Source of the DNA: Gnetum montanum
Lineage: Eukaryota; Streptophyta; Gnetopsida; Gnetales; Gnetaceae
Direction of reading: 5' to 3'
DNA length: 36,493 nt
Assembly (NCBI GenBank): GCA_015680685.1
Contig: MNCI01013865.1
Coordinates: 707,735-744,227 of the forward strand
Both the position numbers and the translations under genes were made by a program. Of this stretch, positions 28,622 through 36,493 are shown in pieces (position 1 is the stretch's first letter; the number at the start of each line of letters is the position of its first letter). The notes beneath the pieces were generated by a model, which worked only from the letters and a program-made list of their open reading frames with translations, made no database searches and was not told the origin of the DNA.

Positions 28622-30383
28622 AATGAAAACTCGTCCTTGAGTTCCTTACAATGATATCAGGTAGGTATGGGATTATTGAGGGGAATGAAACTAATGGAAT
28701 GACATGTGAACGGTTCATTATTACAAGAATTAACAAACTGGTGTTCAAGACAACAAGGGTGAACACCTTATTACAATGACATCAGGCCACATTTGGCAGC
28801 TCAGAGAAAAGAGGAGGGAGAATAGAAGAGAAGAAGAGAGAAGAGTCTTGCTGCTGCCAATGCCTAGATTGCGCCTACCGTTGTCCATCCGTAAGCGCAT
28901 TATCCATTCTACTCCTTGCATAGCTACTTCAGCGCTGCTCTCTTCCAAGTGTTTGCTCCAGATCCATTCTATTGTTGTATGATTGCCATCTGTAGACACA
29001 ACACAATCATACATTAGCAAGGGTAATTGAATCATTAAGTAAATAATACCTTGCTTCGGTGTAGGTTCATTGGCTAGGTTGTGGTATGGCTGATATGGAT
29101 CTGGGAAAATGTAGATGATGACTACTGAAGGTGTAGGGGTGAAGAAGAAAAATGAAAAAATTCGGGGCTTAGGAGAAAAATAAAAAAAATCAGGCCCCGT
29201 ACCCCCATGACTAATCGCAACCTCTGGTAGCGTGAGAATGGAGAAAGAAAAGGAGTAAGAAAGATAGGTAAAAAGGGACAACTATGGCATCAGTGAAGTT
29301 GATTTCAAGATGGAAATGAAAAAAACTAAAATTAATTGCAAAATGTTAAGGAAAAGAAGTTAACTAATGTTCCAAATAGGAGTGTCAGTGGGTCCTCCCC
29401 AAAGCAGGCTCATGCCCTAAATGCCCTGACAATCCCACATTCAAAGAGTCCGTAGGCTCTAGGAATGTCCTTTGGAACAAGAGTTAAAGTCTTAACCGCT
29501 AGAATTTACCAAAAAGAAAACAATGCATCAACCAAAATATATACTAATGATACAACTGGCAATGAGGTGAACAATGGAGAGAAGGATGGGGAGAAGAGAA
29601 TGCAATGGAATCCCAAGGACAAGGTGGTGTACAGCCCCTTGTGTGTTTAATGATTAATGTAACTCGGCAAATCTCATTCCAACTCCGGCTCAAACCAACC
29701 ACTTCCAGTGACTTCACATCAATGCATTCAGTTAAACCTTCCATTTGGATAACAAGGATGCATCTTCAAAGAGCCACCACCATTCCGACAAAACAAGGAG
29801 AGAACAGAAAGCGAGAAGGGCCTTAGTTAGAGGGAACACTTTGGTTCCATAATCAGTGCTTGCAGCCCAAATTTTATTTCGTCTAAAGGGTGTGCTTTGA
29901 ATCCTCACTTTGTGTTTTTTTCTTGTGTTTTGTGTTTTTATGCGTGGGGACCACACCATGCAAAGACTTCTTATTTTTATTGTCTCAGCTTCCGAAGAAT
30001 GGGTGACATCGGAACAGTAAGAAAACTCAAGAAGAAAACATCCAAGCATCCAAGAGAATGATCAATACAAAAGCATCAAGTTCCTTTGAAGTCACACCCT
30101 TTGCAATCCTTGAGTCATTCCTTAGTTTGAGAAATACCCAGTCACTAGTTCATTAAAGTTCTTATTGGAAGGGAACTGTACATTTCCAAGCCAAGAGAAA
30201 CCATAGACTCTAGTGGATGGATGGATAAAGTGATCTCATTGCCTACCATATCAAAAGAAACATACCTTAGTATTAACATTGTAACTCAAAGGTAAAAACC
30301 AAACATTAGCAATCAATGTGAAAACAATTCATACCATCAGTCTGAACACTTCTTGGGTGATGAACTTACATGGTGGATGNTGG
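28622..30383 (-). other. Internal region after protease, no pol
   Basis: About 1.8 kb sits where RT, RNase H and integrase would be in a full element. None of their motifs is readable in either strand. One uninterrupted minus frame (29281-28745, 178 codons) encodes a Phe/Ser/Leu-rich sequence with no recognised domain. It may reflect T-rich composition. Short plus frames at 29465-29826 are likewise unrecognised. Confidence 0.6.
28745..29281 (-). CDS. Hypothetical 178-codon frame, doubtful
   Basis: Open from ATG to stop, while the neighbouring gag-protease frame carries many stops. The N-terminal 60 residues are Phe/Ser/Tyr-rich and partly hydrophobic; the middle is ordinary (VSTDGNHTTIEWIW, MQGVEWIMRLRMDN). 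No homologue is recognised. It could be a small element-encoded accessory protein or chance. Confidence 0.2.
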   Translation of the reverse strand: MSLFTYLSYSFSFSILTLPEVAISHGGTGPDFFYFSPKPRIFSFFFFTPTPSVVIIYIFPDPYQPYHNLANEPTPKQGIIYLMIQLPLLMYDCVVSTDGNHTTIEWIWSKHLEESSAEVAMQGVEWIMRLRMDNGRRNLGIGSSKTLLSSSLLFSLLFSLSCQMWPDVIVIRCSPLLS

Positions 30384-33300
30384 TTAGCATAGGTGGCCAT
30401 CTCCCCCATGACTGAGTTGTAAGGGAGAGATCTGAAATAGTGAGTGCCTATTTGAATTTCTAAGAAGTGCCCAACTTCTCCCAATTGATGATCTTAAGTT
30501 GAGGGGTGGAAGTTGGCGATGCTCACATGCCAAAGTGTCTATGCCACAGTTGTTGGCATGAGTTTCCTCAGTTTTTTCCATGCATATTTTTCTGCTCCTA
30601 CGAGTAGCTATCAACCATGGGGTGTCTACTACTTCTTGTGTGGTTGCTACATACAGGGATCCTTGTTGTAGAGTTTCTTGGGCACACCTGTTACATGGAG
30701 ATATTTCCTCCATGTCATCACCTGATGAGTCATTGTATGTGATGCATGGAACTATCCTCTTCTTGATCTTTCCACATATGTTTATCTTAGAGATTTCCAA
30801 GGAAAGATCGCGGATCCTAAGGCATGCGTCTACTGTGCTTAGCCATGCCCTTCCCATTATAATTGGAAAGTCCCCTTCGTTGTTGTTTACTTCGATCACT
30901 AGAAAGTCAGCTGGGTAGGACCAACCACACACAGTGGTAATAACATCCTCCACCAATCCTAAGGGAATGGTGATGGACTGGTCTACTAGCTCCAGTTGGA
31001 TGTTGCTCTTCTTAAGTCGTGGCAGGTTCCAGGCGTGATACATCTTTTGCGAAATTAAGTTGACTCCGGAACCTGAGTCAAGAAGAGCTTGATGTGGTGC
31101 ATTTCCAGCGATCTGCAAATAAATAAAGGGACTCCCAGGGTCAGTTAGTTTCCTAGGAAGATGGCCTACCTTGATCCAGTCAGTTACGGTATGTGTTAGC
31201 ATAACCGTATGCGTTACACTCCCTTGGACTGAAGGGTTCTCCGAAGCGTTAGTGGTTAGAGGCCTATACATGTACCCGTCCACTTGTTGTTGCGAGAGTT
31301 TGTCTAGACTCCTAGTCCTGAACAAAGGTCTCTTCTTTATACAATTGTCGTAAGAACTAGTGCCCGGTTGAATAATTACATGCTAAATATTTACAACTCT
31401 CGTGGTGTTACGTTGCTGCAATTGGGTAGGCAATTCCCCCTACATTGTTGGAACAGGTTGTATGGGAACTACAGGTGGAAGAGGTGCGGATCGAGTTAGA
31501 GAATGGATGGAATGTGAGATGTCTCCTGGAGGAGGAGTCCTTCTGAAGTACTCCCGTGCTTGGTAGTGACGCTAGGGGGTAGTGTGACCCATAGAGTCAC
31601 CTGGAGAAACTAGCTGTTGCACATAATAACTGTAAGGATCAGGCTACCGGTAAGGGTATTGATGTGTTGGCGGTGGCATCCCCCATGACTATGGATATTG
31701 CCACTGCTGGTGTTGTCCAATGGGCTGTGGAGGCATTCCACTTGGATAATATGTTAAGGGCTGGTGGAACTGCCTTGGGTTACCTTGTGGGTAAGGTAAC
31801 CTTCGGGGTGTTTGCCGTTGATTAAGTCTTGGATTTAATGCATACACGCCAGACTCCTGTAGATGTGAGATAATTGGGAAACATTCCTTAGGATGGTCAT
31901 AATAGCAGACCTCACATCCACTATCATTGTCTGAATCAGAATTTACAGCCTCATCGGAGATAGGAATTTTTCCCTTATCCTTGTTATGTGCAGGGCTTAA
32001 GTTTCTCTGCTTGGTTTTGCCTTTGTCACTACCTTGCTCTACCTTAGACTCTTATACGATTTTTAAGACTGTTTCTATTTGTGAGTCTAAGGAATCCCAC
32101 ATCTGGTCTACCTTAGCCGATACCTCAGTTGTTAATGTTTGGATCGGCACGGTTTTCCGATTCACTAACTCTTCGAGTGGTGACTCATCCTCCTCATCAC
32201 AGAATTTCACTCCCTTCTTGTGAAGGGAGGGATCGCGGTTGTATTCTTCCACACTTTCCCTCTTATGTAGCTCACCCTCTTCTTGCACTACTTGTTCTAA
32301 CAATCTTTTAACTTCATGGGCTCTTAGTTGGGAGAGTCTCCCTTTGGTGTAAGTCCCAAGAGTTCTTCTCGTTTCATTCCTTAGCCCATCCACGATGTGG
32401 CGAAGTTGATCCCGCTTAGCGTACCCATGGCCCATGCAACGATGTAGCAGTGTATAGTAATGGGTCATGGCAGCATCCAAGGGTTCATAAGCACCTTGTT
32501 TCCAGCCTTGGATCTGCTTACGCAAGTTGGACACTATGGAGTACGTTTGATATTTGTTGTTAATCAATTCAAGCATCGTACTCCACCTCCTAATGGTTTC
32601 CAGTTCTAAGGACTGGTACCAGCTCTTTGCTTCTTTGATGAGTGTCCTTGGGAACAACTTGAGCTTTCACCACTCATTATCTATGTTTTGCAAGGCACAG
32701 GCATCGTGGAATGCCTGTAAATGATGTTGAGGATCATCTTTGTATCCCCCTTCAAAATGTGGGATATTATTTATGTCCAAATTCTTGATCCTACTATCCT
32801 TTAAGTGCCTTGTGGGGATCCTAACTGCCTCTGTGATGTCTAGCATGCTTCGGGTTGTGAGTAGGGGTTCATCATAATCATCTCTTTCCTGATGTCTATG
32901 ATGTCTACGTGGTGGTTCCCTACTCTCCCTACATTCTTGCCCTCATCCTAACTCCTCTCGACCTTCTTGTCGAGGTATTTCATCTTCCCTTTTACTTTTT
33001 CCCTCTCCGTTATGCTCACGATGGTTGCACCCAGACGTGGAAGGAGAGTGTAAATGGTGAGATGAAGGAGAAGAGGAAGGGGATCCATCACCATGGCGAT
33101 GTTTCTTACCTTCTCTTCGGCTACTTTGGCCCCGATTGTTGTAACGATCTAAGTGTTCGCCCTTAGTGTGAGTGGTTGTTCCTGTCGTGAACAGTTGGTG
33201 CTCACGGGGATCAGAGCCTGTAGCATGTACAGTTGATCGAAGGCCCTGATGCTTTACCTCTTCACCAAAGTGAGGAGGAGGAATATCATTTTCTAAGAAA

Positions 33301-33791
33301 CCCATTGTGAGGGGTTACTCATCTCCTATTTCACTAAGGACATGGGGGACCTTTCCCTTCAACAATGAATGTCGGCTCTCCTGCCTTTTGTCCCAAATAC
33401 ATTGGGCATTTGTGGGATGATAATCCCTTGTGTCATAATCTTCCGCAACGTATTCAGCAAATAGGTCTTGCATTCCAATCTGTGCTAAGGCATGGAAAAG
33501 CATGTTAGGGACAGATCTATCCAGGGGTAACACGATGTTACCTTGCAAATCTCTCCATCGCAATTGGGGATCTTGATGGAGAATAAAAGTAAAGTCAGGG
33601 ACATACTCATCAGGATGAGTATATGTGACCTTAGATTGTTTAGGACATGGCTGATTTGGGTTATGCATATGATGCCGACTGTCTTCTGTGTTGTCCTTAG
33701 GTGAGTTGATTTCATGAAAAGAAGCCATCCTAATGGTGTGCTGTTTACCATTATTTATGTTCTTGATTAACTGATTAACTCGAAGGTTCAT
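30384..33791 (-). pseudogene. gag-protease polyprotein gene, broken
   Basis: A single minus frame from the ATG at 33791 to the TAA at 30384 (about 1136 codons) is readable through about ten stops, without a change of frame. Order: an N-terminal region (DEYVPDFTFILHQDP), a charged Ser/His-rich linker (33305-32943), the retrotransposon gag domain (about 32830-32300; FPRTLIKEAKSWYQSLELE, then NNKYQTYSIVSNLRKQIQGW), a CxxCx3Hx3C cysteine cluster near 31900, a Pro/Gln-rich spacer, and the aspartic protease. The active site is LLDSGSGVNLIS, with Asp at 31079-31077, and the downstream IIMGRAWLS segment is also present. Stops such as TAA at 33315, TAG at 32943 and TGA near 32670 break it. Gag would build particles and the protease would mature them. 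Confidence 0.9.
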
Positions 33792-33850
33792 TAAAGCTCA
33801 CAATGATGTGAGTGATATCCCTTATGTTCAATTGGCGTAAAAACACCTAG

Positions 33851-33868
33851 TCCCCGGCAACGGCGCCA
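33851..33868 (-). other. Primer-binding site matching tRNA-Asp
   Basis: The plus strand reads TCCCCGGCAACGGCGCCA, identical to what I know as the 3' end of plant tRNA-Asp including CCA. On the element's own (minus) strand this is the complementary primer site, one base from the LTR. It fixes the direction of the element. Confidence 0.92.
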
Positions 33869-33869
33869 A

Positions 33870-34783
33870 TGATGAGTGGCAAGGTATCCCTACACTCAAC
33901 CATATGAAACGAGCGTAACACATGTAATTCGGTCAAACTCCACAGACTAAATGCCTAAACGCCACAAGGAACACTTGGGGTTAATCGTTTGTTGTCTTCC
34001 CAGGCTTGCTTGTATGTGTCACAGTGTATGGTTAAGCAAGTCTGAGGTATATGATTTTTTTGGTATTTTTCGGTTTATCTCCTAAGCTATGCAGGTGAAG
34101 GGTTGAGAAACTAACTAACTCTAACTACAACACTAAGTCCTAGTGTCAGCATCCGTTCCCACTTGCTGTACACACCCTGAACTGTGCAACTGTGGCTACC
34201 AAACGCTAATCGTTACTGGGATCACCACACGTAATGCATGTGCTCAAAGCGGTCATACTGAGGCACTTAACTAACCTAAGTGTGATAAGCAGCCAATTCC
34301 TTGACTAGCCGTACACATCCGTAGATGCTAGTAATCAAGTCATACTTGTCCCACGTTCTAGGAGGAAAGGGTTAAGAGAATCTACTCGCAATGAGTAGTC
34401 GATTCCTTGGCTAGCCGTACACGTTCATCAACGCTCTTAACCAAGTCGTACTCATGCCATGTTACTAGGAAAGCAGGAAATAACATTAATTAAACCTATC
34501 CATGCATTGCAAGGTTTATCCACAAAGCTCTTCTGTATTGCCGTACACAACTTACATTTTGGTACAAAGCTGCTCGAATAAAGAACCGTTCACTTGGGGG
34601 ACTCCTACTGCAGGCACATGGAAAATATTCTATCTCTGGGGTGATCAATCCACCAGAGCTTCGCTACTTTACGTCTATGATTAGAAATGAGGGGAGTGCC
34701 ACCTCTTATTTATAGATATGGCGGCGGACCACAATATCGCGTTCGCGATATCGCAGAGAAAGACGCAATCTGCCTTCTCATCA
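33870..34783 (-). mobile_element. 5' LTR of the Gag-protease element (914 bp)
   Basis: Bounded by TGATGAG and CTCATCA, colinear with 27648-28607 apart from many point changes and one 46-bp deletion in the GATATC cluster. TATA is at 34714-34707 (minus). The pair differs visibly throughout, so the insertion is not recent. Confidence 0.9.
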
Positions 34784-34788
34784 ACTAT
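34784..34788. repeat. Target-site duplication ACTAT (right copy)
   Basis: Matches 27643-27647 exactly. After it the Tat 3' LTR continues with GCAGCATAGC. Confidence 0.9.
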
Positions 34789-35273
34789 GCAGCATAGCAC
34801 AACGTAGCAAAGGCAAGACAAAAAGGCCCATCTTACTTAGTAATACCAATTGCACTTGACAAGCACTCCAGCCTTCAAAACCAGTTACCTTGTTTGACTT
34901 CAAGTCCTCCAGCAAAAGTTTCTTACTAGAAAGTGGCAAATTAAGTGAAAAGCAGGCTATGCTGGCTGCTACACTATGCTCTACTACATGGCATAACACA
35001 ACATAGTGATAATGCAAAAAATAGCAAAAGGTGTCTAAAATGCAAGTGCAGCAAATTCAAGGGCTCCACCTTTGTGAAGAGAAAAAGTTACAGTTGTTAG
35101 CACAATCAACCTTCAAGCAAGCATTTCCAAATTCAACGCAAGTCGTAGATGAAGCCTACTGCCATGCTATGCTATGCTACATAACATAGCATAGCATAGA
35201 AAAGATGCAAAACCAAAAGAGGATGCTTCAATGGTCAACACAAACTACTTTTTCAGACTGGTGGCTACGATGT

Positions 35274-35293
35274 GCTACGCTACATAGCGTAGC
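35274..35293. repeat. Perfect GCTACGCTA/TAGCGTAGC palindrome, 3' LTR copy
   Basis: Same 9-bp arms and CA spacer as at 6115-6134, followed by further TAGCGTAGCATAGC copies to 35335. Confidence 0.85.
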
Positions 35294-35521
35294 ACAGCAT
35301 AGCTATGTAGCGTAGCATAGCGTAGAAGGTGGCTACGCTATCCCTCATTTCTCGTCTACATTTTTGGCATATTTGATTCCAGCATCTCCAATTTTGACAG
35401 CTTGATTGTAGTGTGGCAGGTCACAATCAACTTTGCATGTCCATGTAGCATGGACACGTCAGCATCTCGTGGGTCCAAGACATGTGGCATCTAAACCACA
35501 TCTCTCACTTGCTCCTAGCTC

Positions 35522-35529
35522 TATAAATA
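35522..35529 (+). promoter_or_regulatory. TATA box of the Tat-element 3' LTR
   Basis: TATAAATA followed by CCCC, same position and context as 6394-6401. Confidence 0.6.
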
Positions 35530-36089
35530 CCCCCAACGAGAAATTCTCAAAGGGTTGGAAAAATTTGGGTTGGTTGAAACTTTTAAGCATTGTTAGCAAT
35601 TTTTTGTTAGCAAACTAGTAATTCAAAGGGTTGGCAAAAATTAAGTAGTTTGCATTCTCTCTTGGCATTCTGTTAGCTCTTTTTTTTTGCCTTTGTAGCA
35701 CTTAGCATTGTTGGCCTTGGAGTCCACATTCAAGAATATACTTGGCCTACTTTGAATGTCTTGGTTACCTTTGGGATCTCTGTGCTTCCTAGTGTTGTGC
35801 AACCGGTTATATTCACCTCAACAAAGTAAAGCCGCAATCTTGAGATGGTGCATTTTCTAACTCTAGTTCACATTACATTCCTGCTCATTATTATTGCATT
35901 TTACATTGTTTTTTGCTTCGTTGCATTTATTAATTATTATATTATGTTACAAACATTGCTTCCGCATTACACATTTATGAAAGGTTAAGTGACACTGATT
36001 AAGTTCCTATCTGATCGACCAGACCGTTCAGGGTGCCCCATTTTTATTTTTATTTAGCACTACCCTCACATGGATCTAGGGTTAAGACT

Positions 36090-36493
36090 GTATAGAGTCC
36101 TTTCAGCAGAAAGATTGCTCCTGTCACCGGTACTCAATTTGAACTATACTCTGCTTCGGCTGTAAGATGATGAGGTCCACGATTGCCAAAGCGCTGATCT
36201 CTGTATCTCTGCTCCAAAGTGCTAAGTGCTCTGGTGCTCAGAAATATGCTATTTGCTTCTCTGATTTGCCAACCCGAATTTTTGCCAACCCACCCCTGTA
36301 TCTTTGTCAACCGGGGTATTTATAGGCCGCGACACTTCGCGGAGAAGGTGCAACCCTGATGATGTGGGTTCCGGATATTACGGGCCCTGCTGGCATGATC
36401 TTTTAAGTCAGACTGTGACTACGCACAACACGCTTGTTTGCGTTTTGTGCGTGTGAAGAGTAGGCATATGCTGAGCGTACTTTAGGCTGCATT
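36090..36493 (-). mobile_element. Inverted fragment of a related Tat-type LTR
   Basis: On the minus strand this reads GGCCTATAAATACCCC followed by a GTTGGCAAAAATTCGGGTTGG stretch and an AGCACTTAGCACT motif. The order is the same as downstream of the TATA box in the Tat LTR (6390-6560). TATAAATA lies at 36324-36317. It differs too much to be the same copy and is more GC-rich, so it represents another family member in opposite orientation, cut by the window end. Confidence 0.65.

Larger units (their letters stand above)
27648..34783 (-). mobile_element. Complete Gag-protease-only Ty3/gypsy element, nested
   Basis: A structurally complete 7.1 kb LTR retrotransposon on the minus strand. The LTRs are 33870-34783 (5') and 27648-28607 (3'), both bounded by TGATGAG/CTCATCA. 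It also has a tRNA-Asp-type PBS, a G5 polypurine tract beside the 3' LTR, and ACTAT duplications. Internally it encodes Gag and an aspartic protease in one broken frame. I find no RT, RNase H or integrase in 28608-30383, so it depends on enzymes from another element and belongs to the non-autonomous Gag-carrying class. It sits in the 3' LTR of the Tat element and is therefore younger than that LTR. An older, partial relative lies at 1691-4782. The N at 30380 lies just past the end of the protease frame. Confidence 0.92.
34789..36089 (+). mobile_element. 3' LTR of the Tat element, right part
   Basis: Continues from 27647 and matches 5650-6958, including the GCTACGCTA palindrome (35274-35293), the GCATGTCCATG segment and the TATA box. 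Similarity stops at 36089, next to an inverted fragment of another LTR. The terminal bases and the right target duplication are not recognisable. Confidence 0.85.

Noticed and set aside
33851-33868. A tRNA-Asp gene
   Set aside because: Only the last 18 bases of the tRNA including CCA are present, directly beside an LTR. It is a primer-binding site; the rest of the cloverleaf is absent.
5261-36089. Direct repeat of 5261-6958 as a host segmental duplication
   Set aside because: The repeat pair brackets gag, protease, RT, two RNase H domains and integrase in order, has a polypurine tract at the right copy and shares a TATA box, so it is an LTR pair.

Overview
This window looks like plant nuclear DNA made almost entirely of nested, decayed retroelements. 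Evidence: gag/pol domains of the plant Tat branch of Ty3/gypsy, a primer-binding site matching plant tRNA-Asp, a broken plant-type TFIIB copy, and GT-AG introns. The repeat density and the more than 30 kb outer element suggest a large-genome seed plant, perhaps a gymnosperm; that is inference. I see no intact host gene. There are 127 N at 19211-19337 and single N at 21248 and 30380.

Layout. 1-420: minus-strand LTR fragment, an inverted relative of 18600-19150. 421-1690: no recognisable gene, one weak exon-like stretch. 1691-4782: minus-strand remnant of a Gag-protease element (gag, decayed PBS, LTR). 5261-36089: an old Tat/Ogre-like element on the plus strand. It has a 5' LTR (5261 to about 6958), gag (from 7258), protease (10436-10693), RT (20116-21247), RNase H, a second archaeal-type RNase H, integrase (to 25473), a 3' untranslated region with tandem repeats, and a 3' LTR (27248-27647 plus 34789-36089).

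Four things sit inside that element. (a) A complete-looking antisense transcription unit lies between protease and RT (minus strand, TATA at 16329-16336, about eight exons from 16194 to 11582, AATAAA at 11499-11504). It has GT-AG introns and several frame-preserving junctions, and its product is unknown. This is the most interesting object here. (b) A roughly 3.2 kb block (about 16650-19830) holds an unidentified coding fragment, a TFIIB retro-pseudogene and an LTR-like sequence. (c) A 5'-truncated LINE (21249 to about 23090) splits the RT/RNase H region. (d) A structurally complete 7.1 kb Gag-protease-only Ty3/gypsy element (27648-34783, minus strand) interrupts the 3' LTR. It has an ACTAT target duplication, and the uninterrupted 5' LTR supplies the empty site.

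36090-36493 is a minus-strand fragment of another, related LTR. All reading frames are broken. Many stops are TAG where glutamine is plausible (CAG to TAG), or TGA/TAG where Arg or Trp is expected, as expected from C-to-T decay of methylated plant repeats. The nesting order is: Tat element first, then the LINE, the TFIIB block and the Gag-protease element.
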